DNA of 64,000 bases from JAZDJP01 sp043803805 (GTDB taxonomy: Bacteria; Planctomycetota; JAZDJP01), in contig JAZDJP010000084.1 of the NCBI GenBank assembly GCA_043803805.1, forward strand, positions 1-64,000, read 5' to 3'. Of the stretch, positions 22,931-30,273 are shown one piece after another. Position 1 is the stretch's first letter, and the number at the start of each line of letters is the position of its first letter. Below the pieces are notes generated by a model that was not told where the DNA came from, made no database searches, and saw nothing but the letters and a program-made list of their open reading frames with translations. Both the position numbers and the translations under genes were made by a program.

Positions 22931-24288
22931 GCGCGGAACGGCTTTTCGGAACGGACGGCGTTCGCGGCATCGCCGGACTTGGAAATTTGTCCGACGCGTC
23001 CGTGGCGCGCATCGGGGCGGGCATCGCCGCGGTGTTCCGCGACGCCGCGTTCCGGCGGGGCCGCGGGCGCGGGACGCCCCGCCTGCTTCTCGGTCGCGAC
23101 ACCCGCGTGTCGGGGCGGCACATCGAAGCCATCCTGACCCGGGCGCTCGTCGCCCGCGGCGTCCGGGTGGAGCGCATCGGCATCCTTCCCACCCCGGCCG
23201 TCGCGATCCTGGTCGGGCGCGAAGGGGCCGACGGCGGCATCGTGATCTCGGCCTCCCATAACCCCTCCGAATACAACGGCATCAAGGTTCTGACCCGCGA
23301 CGGCACGAAACTCCCCGACCGGTGGGAGCGCGAGGTCGAGTCGGTCGTCCGCGGGGAGGAGTCTCCGGTTCGCGGCCGGCGGGCCGTTTCCGTCGAATCG
23401 CGCGGCGCGCGCGACGCCTACGTCGGCGCGGTGGAAGACCGGTGCGATTTTTCCCTCTCGGGCATGACGGTCGTCGCGGACTGCGCCCATGGCGCGGCCG
23501 CGGTCACCGCCCCGGAGGTCCTGAAACGCCTGGGCGCCGCGGTCATTCCGCTTCACGACACCGCCGACGGGCGTCGCATTAATGAAAATGCCGGCGCCCT
23601 CCATCCGGAGGTCGCCCGGCGCGAGGTTCTCCGCCGGCGGGCGGACGTCGGGATCTCGTTTGACGGCGACGCCGACCGTGTCATCCTTACGGATCACCGG
23701 GGTGGCATCCGGGACGGGGACTACATCCTGGCCATCGCGGCGCGCCATCTCCTGGCGAAGGGGCGTCTCCCGGGTCGGACGGTCGTCGCGACGGTGCTCA
23801 GCAACATCGGGCTGGAGCGATCCGTGGCCGGGAGCGGCGGGCGGCTCGTCCGTTCGCCCGTGGGCGACCGCGAGGTCTACGAAAAAATGCGGGCGACGGG
23901 CGCGGGGCTCGGCGGCGAGCAATCGGGCCATGTCATCTTCATGGATTACGCCAGGACCGGAGACGGGCTCTGGACAGCCCTGTCGGTTCTTGGCATCATG
24001 GCGGAGACGGGAAAATCCCTCGCGGCGCTCGCCCGGTGCATGCGCAAGTACCCGCAGACGCATGTGAGCCTGCGGGTGCGATCGCGGCCGGAATTCCGGT
24101 CGGTGCCGGGCATCGCCCGGTCTCTGGTCCGCGCGGAGAAGCGCCTCGGGGCCGACGGCCGGGTGGTTCTGCGGTACTCCGGGACCGAGCCCGTGGCGCG
24201 GCTGATGGTGGAGGGACCCGATCGCGGGACCGTGGCCGCGCTGGTCGCGGATGTGACGGACGCGGTGAGGCGTTCCATCGGGGCCTGA
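22927..24288 (+). CDS. glmM: Phosphoglucosamine mutase
   Basis: This is a 453-residue alpha-D-phosphohexomutase that converts glucosamine-6-phosphate to glucosamine-1-phosphate for peptidoglycan and LPS precursors. It shows the active-site serine loop ISASHNPSEYNGIK, the metal loop FDGDADRVIL, the sugar loop GGEQSGHVIF and the phosphate loop RYSGTEPVARLM. Length is standard. GlmM is known to inhibit CdaA in some bacteria, which fits the shared operon. The pdxJ gene follows after 22 bp. Confidence 0.96.
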   Translation: MSAERLFGTDGVRGIAGLGNLSDASVARIGAGIAAVFRDAAFRRGRGRGTPRLLLGRDTRVSGRHIEAILTRALVARGVRVERIGILPTPAVAILVGREGADGGIVISASHNPSEYNGIKVLTRDGTKLPDRWEREVESVVRGEESPVRGRRAVSVESRGARDAYVGAVEDRCDFSLSGMTVVADCAHGAAAVTAPEVLKRLGAAVIPLHDTADGRRINENAGALHPEVARREVLRRRADVGISFDGDADRVILTDHRGGIRDGDYILAIAARHLLAKGRLPGRTVVATVLSNIGLERSVAGSGGRLVRSPVGDREVYEKMRATGAGLGGEQSGHVIFMDYARTGDGLWTALSVLGIMAETGKSLAALARCMRKYPQTHVSLRVRSRPEFRSVPGIARSLVRAEKRLGADGRVVLRYSGTEPVARLMVEGPDRGTVAALVADVTDAVRRSIGA

Positions 24289-24310
24289 TGTGTGTTGAGG
24301 GGGGGATGCA

Positions 24311-25039
24311 ATGACAGCCCGTCTTGGCGTCAATATTGATCACGTGGCCACCCTCCGGCAGGCCCGGATGGGACGGGAACCGGACCCGGTGCAGGCGGCC
24401 GTTCTCGTGGAACTGGCGGGGGCCGACAACCTGACGCTTCATCTTCGGGAGGACCGGCGGCACATCCAGGAGAGGGACTTCAGGGTCCTGCGCGAGACGT
24501 CGGGAATCCCGATCAATCTCGAGATGGCGGCGGTGGAGGAGATCATCGCCATCGCCCTGGAGGTGAAACCGGATCAGGTGACGCTCGTTCCGGAACGGCG
24601 GCAGGAGGTCACCACGGAGGCCGGACTGGATGTCGTGGCGGACCGGAAACGTCTGGCCGCCGCGACGGAACGCCTCCGGGAGAAGGGCATCCGGGTGAGC
24701 CTGTTCGTGGATCCCGACCGGAGGCAACTCGAGGCGTCGAAACTCGTCAAGCCTGACGCCGTGGAGATCCACACCGGGGCCTGGTCCCGGGCGAAGACCG
24801 CGGACGATCTCAAGATGACCCTCCACGCCGTCGCCGAGGCCGCGATGCTGGCCCGCAACATGCGAATGGCCGTCCACGCCGGTCACGGGCTGAGCACGCG
24901 GAACATCCTGCCGCTTCTCAAAATTCCGGAAATCGAGGAGTTCAACATCGGTCACAGCATCATCGCGCGGGCCGTCTTCGTGGGAATCGAGGCCGCCGTC
25001 CGCGAGATGAAGCGCATTCTGGAGGATCCGCCCCGATGA
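24311..25039 (+). CDS. pdxJ: Pyridoxine 5'-phosphate synthase
   Basis: This is a 242-residue TIM-barrel enzyme of the DXP-dependent vitamin B6 pathway; it condenses 1-deoxyxylulose-5-phosphate with 3-amino-2-oxopropyl phosphate. Signature blocks: GVNIDHVATLRQAR, LHLREDRRHIQERD, VTLVPERRQEVTTEGG-like (here TTEAGLD), HAGHGLS and EEFNIGHSIIARA. GAGGGGGG precedes the start. The stop overlaps the dapA start (ATGA 25036-25039). Glm-Pdx-Dap linkage groups cell-wall precursor enzymes with cofactor synthesis. Confidence 0.96.
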   Translation: MTARLGVNIDHVATLRQARMGREPDPVQAAVLVELAGADNLTLHLREDRRHIQERDFRVLRETSGIPINLEMAAVEEIIAIALEVKPDQVTLVPERRQEVTTEAGLDVVADRKRLAAATERLREKGIRVSLFVDPDRRQLEASKLVKPDAVEIHTGAWSRAKTADDLKMTLHAVAEAAMLARNMRMAVHAGHGLSTRNILPLLKIPEIEEFNIGHSIIARAVFVGIEAAVREMKRILEDPPR

Positions 25040-25917
25040 AAAGATCGTTCTTTCTGGCCGGTTCCACGGTCGCCCTCGTCACGCCGTATCGGGACGGACG
25101 GGTGGACATGGACGAATTGAGAAAATTGGTGGACTGGCATCTGGCGGCGGGGACGGATGTCCTGGCCCCGTGCGGATGCACGGGCGAGAGCGCCACCATG
25201 ACCCACGACGAGCACGAGGCCGTCATCGAGGCGGTCGTCCGCCGGGTTCGGGGGCGCCGGCCGGTCATGGCGGGCACGGGATCCAACAACACCATCGAGG
25301 CGGTGCGCCTGACGCGGTTCGCCGCCCGGGTGGGGGCCGACGCGGCGCTGGTCATCACGCCGTACTACAACAAACCGACCCAGGAGGGGCTCTATCAGCA
25401 TTACGTCCATGTCGCCCGGAGCGCGGACATCCCCATCGTGGTCTACAACGTCCCCGGCCGCACCGCGGTGAACGTCACCCCGGAGACCCTGGCCCGGCTT
25501 TCCCGGTGCCGCAACATCGTGGCCGTCAAGGAGGCCAGCGGCAGCCTTGATCAGGTGAGCGCCATTCTCCAGGAGACGGATCTCGAGGTGCTTTCGGGCG
25601 ACGATTCGCTCACGCTTCCCATGCTCGCGGTCGGGGCGGCGGGGGTGATCTCCGTCGCGGCGAACGTCGTCCCGGCGGAAACGGCCGCGCTGGTCCGGGC
25701 GGGGTTGAAAGGGGATTTCGCGGCGGCGCGACGGATGCACCGGCGTCTGTTTCCGCTTTTCAAGGCGCTTTTCCTCGAGACGAATCCCATCCCGGTCAAG
25801 GCGGCATTGGCCATGATGGGGCGGATCGGCGGGGATCTGCGCCTGCCCCTCACGGCGATCTCGGCGGAAAACGCGAAGCGGCTCCGGAAGGTGCTTGTGG
25901 ATCTGGGATTGGTGTAG
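25036..25917 (+). CDS. dapA: 4-Hydroxy-tetrahydrodipicolinate synthase
   Basis: This is a 293-residue class I aldolase of the lysine/diaminopimelate pathway; it condenses pyruvate with aspartate semialdehyde. The Schiff-base Lys is in NIVAVKEASGSLDQ, the catalytic Tyr in ITPYYNKPTQEGL, and the GCTGES substrate loop in CGCTGESATM. Length is normal. It is the last gene of the cdaA-cdaR-glmM-pdxJ-dapA run; a 152-bp spacer with a new promoter follows. Confidence 0.96.
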   Translation: MKRSFFLAGSTVALVTPYRDGRVDMDELRKLVDWHLAAGTDVLAPCGCTGESATMTHDEHEAVIEAVVRRVRGRRPVMAGTGSNNTIEAVRLTRFAARVGADAALVITPYYNKPTQEGLYQHYVHVARSADIPIVVYNVPGRTAVNVTPETLARLSRCRNIVAVKEASGSLDQVSAILQETDLEVLSGDDSLTLPMLAVGAAGVISVAANVVPAETAALVRAGLKGDFAAARRMHRRLFPLFKALFLETNPIPVKAALAMMGRIGGDLRLPLTAISAENAKRLRKVLVDLGLV

Positions 25918-26006
25918 CCACGCCGCGGTGATCTGTTTGGTGGCGGAGGATGGAACGGCTGGCTGTGTCTTCAAGTCGTCATGGACGGGCTTGCCTCAGC
26001 CGATGC

Positions 26007-26035
26007 TTGCCAAGGAACGGGCGGCGGGGTATGCT
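26007..26035 (+). promoter_or_regulatory. Putative promoter of the MNT-HEPN pair
   Basis: TTGCCA (26007-26012), a 17-bp spacer, TATGCT (26030-26035), 34 bp before ATG 26070. It lies in the spacer after dapA. Confidence 0.4.
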
Positions 26036-26069
26036 CCCGGTAGCGGAATTGTTTTGAAGGGGTTGGAAA

Positions 26070-26384
26070 ATGGGCGATCGCCGGCTTCTGAAGCAAATCA
26101 CCTCGCGCATCGTCGAACGGTTTCACCCCCGGCGCGTGCTTCTTTTCGGAAGCCGCGCGCGCGGCGATGCGGGGGCGGGGAGTGATTTTGATCTTTTTAT
26201 CGAGATGGAAAGCGACAAGAAACCGCCGGAACGTGCCGTGGAAATCGACAGCTTGTTTGGTTTGAGAAAATGGGCGATGGATGTAGTGGTCTATACGCCG
26301 GCGGAGGTGGCGCGTCTGAGGAATGTCCGCGGCACGCTCCTTTCCGTCATCGAGGCCGAAGGGGAAGTGCTGTATGCCGAGTAA
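26070..26384 (+). CDS. MNT-type minimal nucleotidyltransferase
   Basis: This is a 104-residue protein of the DNA-polymerase-beta superfamily. The core motif GSRARGDAGAGSDFDLFI contains the GS...DxD catalytic pattern and a third acidic residue lies in WAMDVVVY. Such proteins pair with HEPN proteins in toxin-antitoxin systems, where the MNT partner can AMPylate the HEPN toxin. The HEPN gene starts 11 bp before this gene ends, which is the usual overlapping arrangement. Confidence 0.85.
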   Translation: MGDRRLLKQITSRIVERFHPRRVLLFGSRARGDAGAGSDFDLFIEMESDKKPPERAVEIDSLFGLRKWAMDVVVYTPAEVARLRNVRGTLLSVIEAEGEVLYAE

Positions 26385-26712
26385 TTATCCGGCGTGGATG
26401 GAAAAGGCGGAACACGATTTCCTGGCCATACGCAACAACATGGCGGCCGGCCAGGTGCCTTGGGACGTGGTTTGCTTCCATGCCCAGCAGGCGGTCGAGA
26501 AAATGCTCAAGGCGCTTCTGGTTTCCCGGGGATGCGGGATTGAAAAAACGCATGATCTGGTCAGCATCCTCGCGGCATGCGTTGCGGTCGAACCCTCGTT
26601 AAAATCCATGGAGGCGGATTGCCGCCGGCTCACGCATTACGCGGTGTCCGCCCGTTACCCGGATGATGTGTATGAGCCGGGCGATGGCGGAGGCCGCGTT
26701 GCGGATTCGTGA
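26374..26712 (+). CDS. HEPN-domain protein, C-terminus frame-disrupted
   Basis: The frame encodes 112 residues: WMEKAEHDFLAIRNNM, CFHAQQAVEKMLKALLV, KTHDLVSILA and LTHYAVSARYPDD are the standard helices of HEPN proteins paired with MNT nucleotidyltransferases. The expected final helix is missing: after YEPGD the frame reads GGGRVADS and stops. The +1 frame from 26672 to TAG 26744-26746 encodes MAEAALRIREVIRPLL, which matches a HEPN terminal helix. So one base has been gained or two lost between about 26675 and 26695, by mutation or sequencing. Start ATG 26374 overlaps the MNT gene. Confidence 0.75.
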   Translation: MPSNYPAWMEKAEHDFLAIRNNMAAGQVPWDVVCFHAQQAVEKMLKALLVSRGCGIEKTHDLVSILAACVAVEPSLKSMEADCRRLTHYAVSARYPDDVYEPGDGGGRVADS

Positions 26713-26792
26713 GGTCATCCGGCCGTTGCTCGCGATGGGGTCGTAGGCGCTTCCGGAAAGAGGTGAATTGAATTTCGGAAGGAACGCGTGTC

Positions 26793-27701
26793 ATGCATTG
26801 TTTGGATTTCCTCCCCTCCGGCGGTGTTTCTGCGACTCGCAACTTTGCCGTTTCCAGTTTCCGGTCTCCGGTTTCCTCTATTATCGTGGTTTTGATCACG
26901 GCGGCGGTTCTGCTTGCGGGCGGATGCCAATCCGCCGACAAAAAGGCGGGTGAAAAATCGGGTGTTTCTGCGGTTCCGGTCCCGGCGTCTCCCGGCGCGA
27001 ATCCGAAGGAATTCACAAACTCCATCGGCATGAAACTCGTCTGGATTCCGCCCGGAGAATTCCTGATGGGAAGCCCCGAAAACGAACCGGGGCGGAGTTC
27101 CGACGAAGGTCCCCAACACCGCGTGACATTCACGAATGGATTTTACATGGGTGCGACGGAAGTCACACAGGCGCAGTGGAAGGCGGTGATGAGAGATAAC
27201 CCGAGTTATTTCAAGGGGGATGATCTTCCTGTGGAGCAGGTCAGTTGGGATGATTGCCAGATATTCCTAAAGAAATTGTCGGAAAAGGAAGGGAAGACAT
27301 ATCGGTTCCCAATGGAAGCGGAATGGGAATATGCGTGTCGAGCGGGGGCGACAACGCGGTATTGTTTTGGGGAGGACGATCGTGAGTTGGGGGTGTATGC
27401 CTGGTTTGACGGTAACAGCGGCAGTCAAACCCATCCGGTGGGGACGAAGAAGCCGAATGCATTTGGCTTATTCGATATGCACGGAAACGTGTGGGAGTGG
27501 TGTCAGGATTTGTATTTGGATGAGTATTTTAAACAGAATATGGCGGTTCCAGTAGGTTCGAACTGTGGGAAATTTCGTGTCCTGCGGGGCGGTTCTTGGG
27601 GCAATCCTCCAGGGTTCTGCCGTTCGTCTGGGCGTGGTAGTGAACACCCGGCGGATCGCTACCGCCGTCGCGGATTGCGTGTGGTTGTCGCGAGCCCCTG
27701 A
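26793..27701 (+). CDS. Lipoprotein with formylglycine-generating-enzyme/sulfatase-modifying domain
   Basis: This is a 302-residue protein. A hydrophobic helix (SIIVVLITAAVLLAGGC) ends in a lipobox LAGGC at about residue 46, so it should be lipid-anchored. Residues ~70-300 are an FGE/SUMF-type C-type-lectin-like domain (MKLVWIPPGEFLMGS, YPV-type VEQVSWDDCQIF, RFPMEAEWEYACRAG, NAFGLFDMHGNVWEWC, LRGGSWGNPPGFCRSSGR). Most bacterial members are binding proteins, not enzymes. The catalytic cysteine pair of true FGE is not complete here. The ~28 residues before the hydrophobic helix are encoded by a heptamer array (26827-26877), giving an unusually long n-region. Confidence 0.85.
   Translation: MHCLDFLPSGGVSATRNFAVSSFRSPVSSIIVVLITAAVLLAGGCQSADKKAGEKSGVSAVPVPASPGANPKEFTNSIGMKLVWIPPGEFLMGSPENEPGRSSDEGPQHRVTFTNGFYMGATEVTQAQWKAVMRDNPSYFKGDDLPVEQVSWDDCQIFLKKLSEKEGKTYRFPMEAEWEYACRAGATTRYCFGEDDRELGVYAWFDGNSGSQTHPVGTKKPNAFGLFDMHGNVWEWCQDLYLDEYFKQNMAVPVGSNCGKFRVLRGGSWGNPPGFCRSSGRGSEHPADRYRRRGLRVVVASP
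26827..26877 (+). repeat. TTTCTGCGA-capped heptamer array inside a coding start
   Basis: TTTCTGCGA (26827-26835) then CTCGCAA, CTTTGCC, GTTTCCA, GTTTCCG, GTCTCCG, GTTTCCT (26836-26877). Units 3-6 match the array at 28581-28608 except for the last base. It is translated as part of the lipoprotein signal region. Confidence 0.8.
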
Positions 27702-27755
27702 ATCACGATTCGCGGGATCTCCGGTTGGACCCGGGGGAATGACGGCGGATGTCCG

Positions 27756-27784
27756 TTGACAGACCGGGAGTCGTGTAATATATT
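27756..27784 (+). promoter_or_regulatory. Promoter of the RHH-PIN toxin-antitoxin operon
   Basis: TTGACA (27756-27761, perfect -35), a 17-bp spacer, TATATT (27779-27784). It is 24 bp before ATG 27809, with GAGAGGG as ribosome site. Confidence 0.65.
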
Positions 27785-27791
27785 GTATTAC
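27775..27791 (+). promoter_or_regulatory. Putative operator overlapping the -10 box
   Basis: GTAATA (27775-27780) and TATTAC (27786-27791) are inverted around TATTG and cover the -10 box. The dyad fits autoregulation by the ribbon-helix-helix antitoxin encoded just downstream. Confidence 0.55.
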
Positions 27792-27808
27792 AGATACGAG
27801 AGGGAATC

Positions 27809-28027
27809 ATGCGAAGCACAATCACGGTGAGTCTTCCGGAATCGGTGCGCGCGGAACTTGACCGGGTGTCGAAGCGGGAGGGCGTGCCCCGGAGCGTCAT
27901 TGTGCGGGAGTCGGTTCGGGATTATCTCTTTCTCCGTCACTTCCGCTCCCTGCGGAAGGCGATGGTTCCCAAGGCCGCGCGGCAGGGGGTTCACACCGAC
28001 CAGGACGTGTTCGACCGGGTTTCATGA
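27809..28027 (+). CDS. Ribbon-helix-helix (CopG-like) antitoxin
   Basis: This is a 72-residue protein. STITVSLPESVRAELDRVSKREGVPRSVIVRESVRDYLFLR is a canonical RHH DNA-binding fold. The C-terminal ~30 residues probably wrap the toxin. The stop overlaps the PIN start (ATGA 28024-28027). It should neutralise the PIN protein and repress the operon through the dyad at 27775-27791. Confidence 0.85.
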   Translation: MRSTITVSLPESVRAELDRVSKREGVPRSVIVRESVRDYLFLRHFRSLRKAMVPKAARQGVHTDQDVFDRVS

Positions 28028-28443
28028 GACTTGTCCTGGACACCAATGTCCTTGTGGCCGCGTTCATTTCCCATGGTGTCTGCCACGAACTTCTGGAACA
28101 TTGCGCGTTGCGGCACGAGATCATCCTGTCGGAACCCATTCTGGCCGAATTCGAACGGATTCTGGTGGAGAAGTTCGGTTTCGGCCCGACGGAGATCCGC
28201 CAGGCGGTCCGGCTTCTTCGTTCACGCGCCGCCATGGTCACGCCGGCCCGGTTGGCCGCCCCCGTCTCACGGGATTCCGATGATGATGTTGTCCTGGCGA
28301 CCGCGCTGGTCGGCGGGTGCGACGGCGTTGTCTCCGGAGATCGGGACCTGTCCGATCTTGAATCGTATCAGGGCATGCGAATCATGACCCCGACGCAATT
28401 CTGGGCTTTCGAGAAGGATGAACCCGAGGGGAGCGGTTCTTGA
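28024..28443 (+). CDS. PIN-domain ribonuclease toxin
   Basis: This is a 139-residue protein of the PIN_3 type (putative toxin-antitoxin toxin component). Conserved acids are all visible: LVLDTNVLVAAF, LAEFERIL, DSDDDVVLATAL and VSGDRDLSDL. It is a Mg-dependent RNase toxin paired with the RHH antitoxin directly upstream, translationally coupled by ATGA. Unlike the PIN protein at 15884, the catalytic set is intact. Confidence 0.87.
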   Translation: MRLVLDTNVLVAAFISHGVCHELLEHCALRHEIILSEPILAEFERILVEKFGFGPTEIRQAVRLLRSRAAMVTPARLAAPVSRDSDDDVVLATALVGGCDGVVSGDRDLSDLESYQGMRIMTPTQFWAFEKDEPEGSGS

Positions 28444-28454
28444 GAGGGCCCGTC

Positions 28455-28835
28455 ATGCGTCGTCTGAATTTCCCACTTCTGTCCTTTCCCGCGAGTCACG
28501 TGTCACGGGTCACGAGTCCTGGTCCTTCTGATGTTTTTTCTGCGAGTCCCGAGTCCCGAACCCCGAGTCCCGGTCTGATGGTTTCCAGTTTCCGGTCTCC
28601 GGTTTCCGTGGTTTCTGCGAACCACGGTCTTTCTGATGGTTTTTCTGCGACTCGCGATTCGCGACCCACGATCCACGGTCGTAGAGGCGCCACCCTCCTC
28701 GAACTCCTGGTCGTCCTGCTGATCATGCTGATCCTGTTCGCCATCACCGCGGCCGCGATCTACAAGACCCGGGCGCGGTCGAAAACGACACTGGCGGATA
28801 CATTCAAGGAGCACAACGAGACATTGACCAAGTAA
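28455..28835 (+). CDS. Prepilin-like (pseudopilin) protein with repeat-encoded leader
   Basis: This is a 126-residue protein. The type III signal GRRGATLLELLVVLLIMLIL is present, with cleavage expected after G and Glu at +5, followed by the usual hydrophobic helix. Only ~30 residues follow the helix, so the mature protein is very small. The leader before the cleavage site is about 77 residues instead of ~6-25, and it is almost wholly encoded by heptamer arrays (28495-28678). The true start may be later (for example Met 28578) or the leader may be an expansion artefact. An upstream TTG at 28440 overlaps the PIN stop. The pilus machinery is at 49-60 kb. Confidence 0.6.
   Translation: MRRLNFPLLSFPASHVSRVTSPGPSDVFSASPESRTPSPGLMVSSFRSPVSVVSANHGLSDGFSATRDSRPTIHGRRGATLLELLVVLLIMLILFAITAAAIYKTRARSKTTLADTFKEHNETLTK
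28495..28678 (+). repeat. Compound heptamer array block with three TTTCTGCGA caps
   Basis: Series of heptamers: GTCACGT/GTCACGG/GTCACGA from 28495; cap 28537-28545 then GTCCCGA x2, ACCCCGA, GTCCCGG; GTTTCCA/GTTTCCG/GTCTCCG/GTTTCCG at 28581-28608; cap 28612-28620; cap 28642-28650 then CTCGCGA, TTCGCGA, CCCACGA, TCCACGG to 28678. TTCTGATG precedes two of the caps. Confidence 0.8.
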
Positions 28836-28850
28836 GGCCATTGAAAATGA

Positions 28851-28919
28851 AAATAAATGTCGAACCACGAACCATGAGCGAAGCGCGGGCTCATCCTTCG
28901 ACAGGTCCAGGATGAGCGG
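28851..28919 (-). repeat. Dispersed 69-bp element, copy A (inverted relative to copy B)
   Basis: Read on the minus strand, it starts with the hairpin GCTCATCCT/AGGATGAGC (28889-28917) and ends in a 29-bp tract (28851-28879) that is identical to 35788-35816 of copy B. Confidence 0.8.
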
Positions 28920-29010
28920 ACTTATCACGTTGTAAACGGTTCTATCGCGGCAGGTGTTGTCAGTCGATTATTACTCGGAACTCTGCGCTCTGAACTCTTC
29001 ACGTTGTACT

Positions 29011-29031
29011 CAGCACTCAGAACTCAGCACT
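29011..29031 (-). repeat. Heptamer array CAGCACT/CAGAACT abutting the aminotransferase stop
   Basis: Units CAGCACT, CAGAACT, CAGCACT; the last base is the first base of the TTA (stop) triplet. It is the exact reverse complement of 251-271. Confidence 0.75.
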
Positions 29032-30131
29032 TATTTATCCGCCAACTGGTTGAGAATGGCAATCCCCTTGTCCAGAACCGCGTCCGGCGCCGCGTAGGAA
29101 ATCCGGAAGTGGGTGTCGCGTTCGGAGAAGACGTTCCCGGGAATGACGAGGACTTTTTCGGCGATGGCCGCCTGGACGAATTCCGTGGCGGTTCCCCAGG
29201 GCGCCTTCGGGAAGGCGTAGAAGGCCCCGGCGGGGGGGGCGAGTTCGAATTTTGGCGAAAGTCCATTGATCACCCGGTCGCGCTTGGCGCGGTATTCCGC
29301 CACCCGTCCCGACACGTCCGTGTCAAGCGCCACGAGGGCCGCCTTCTGGGCGAATGACGGGGCGCAGACGAACGTGAATTGCTGGAGCCTCGTCATCGCC
29401 TCGATGACCTCGCCGGGACCGAAGGCCCATCCGAGCCGCCATCCGGTCATCGCCCAGGTTTTCGAGAAGCCGTTCAGGACCAGGGTGTCCGAATGGAGTT
29501 TCGCGACAGAGTCGGCCGGCCCGTCATGGGCGAACGCGCCGTAGATTTCGTCCGAGATGACCAGGAGCTTCCGTTCCCGGGCGATCCGGGCGGCCATTTC
29601 AATTTCCGCGCGGCCCATGACGGCCCCGGTCGGGTTCGTCGGGCTGTTCAGGATGAGGATCTTCGTCCGGTCCGACAGAAGCGGCCGTATCGCCTCCTCG
29701 CGCAGACGGAAGTCGGGATAGGTATTGATGAATCGTGGCACCCCGCCGCAGAGGTTCACGAGGTGCTTGTACATTACGAAGTAGGGGTCCGGGATGAGGA
29801 CCTCGTCGCCGGGGTTCACCAGCGACAGGAACGCCAGCGCCAGCGCCCCTGACACCCCCGACGTCACGAGAAGCGCCCCGTCCCGCCCGAGGCGGTTTTT
29901 CTCGAAGGCGAGGAGGCGCGCGTGGAGTTCCGGGATGCCTTCGGTGCTCGTGTAGCGGTTGAATCCCGCCGTGATGGCCGTCCGCGCGGTCTCCTTCACG
30001 ATGTCGGGGACGTCGAAGTCGGGCTGGCCGATGCTGAGGTTGATCGGGTCCTTGATTGTCGCGGCCAGGGCGAAGACTTTCCGGATGCCGGAGGGGTTGA
30101 GTTTGTCGAGGCGATGGGCGATGGGAATCAT
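29031..30131 (-). CDS. PLP-dependent class I/II aminotransferase
   Basis: This is a 366-residue fold-type I aminotransferase. PLP-Lys is in NGFSKTWAMTGWRLG, the Asp that contacts the pyridine nitrogen is in LVISDEIYGAF, and NSPTNPTGAV and the C-terminal Arg in FRISYAA match the aspartate/aromatic group (AspC/PatA-like). The substrate cannot be fixed by eye; an aspartate or branched 2-oxo acid aminotransferase is likely. AGAGGATC precedes ATG 30131. It follows pyrF on the minus strand after a 142-bp AT-rich palindromic spacer. Confidence 0.88.
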   Translation of the reverse strand: MIPIAHRLDKLNPSGIRKVFALAATIKDPINLSIGQPDFDVPDIVKETARTAITAGFNRYTSTEGIPELHARLLAFEKNRLGRDGALLVTSGVSGALALAFLSLVNPGDEVLIPDPYFVMYKHLVNLCGGVPRFINTYPDFRLREEAIRPLLSDRTKILILNSPTNPTGAVMGRAEIEMAARIARERKLLVISDEIYGAFAHDGPADSVAKLHSDTLVLNGFSKTWAMTGWRLGWAFGPGEVIEAMTRLQQFTFVCAPSFAQKAALVALDTDVSGRVAEYRAKRDRVINGLSPKFELAPPAGAFYAFPKAPWGTATEFVQAAIAEKVLVIPGNVFSERDTHFRISYAAPDAVLDKGIAILNQLADK

Positions 30132-30145
30132 GAAAGATCCTCTGG

Positions 30146-30272
30146 GGAATAACCAAACACCAAATTACGAACACCAAACAAGTTCCAATCACCAATAACC
30201 AAAGGTCCAAATGGTGATTGTTGCTTGGTTATTGTTTGTTTGGTGTTTGTTATTTGGTAATTGGTGTTTTTT
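30146..30272. repeat. AT-rich imperfect inverted repeat (CCAAACA / TTGGTGTTTG family)
   Basis: The left half consists of CCAA/CACCAA-type units and the right half of complementary TTGG/GGTGTTTG units, forming imperfect arms of ~50 bp. The composition (mostly A, C / T, G asymmetric) is unlike the surrounding genes. It separates pyrF from the aminotransferase gene. Confidence 0.6.
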
Positions 30273-30273
30273 G

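Noticed and set aside
30132..30273. Small RNA or riboswitch before the aminotransferase gene
   Set aside because: The sequence is simple inverted CCAA/TTGG units without a conserved RNA pattern; described as a repeat instead.
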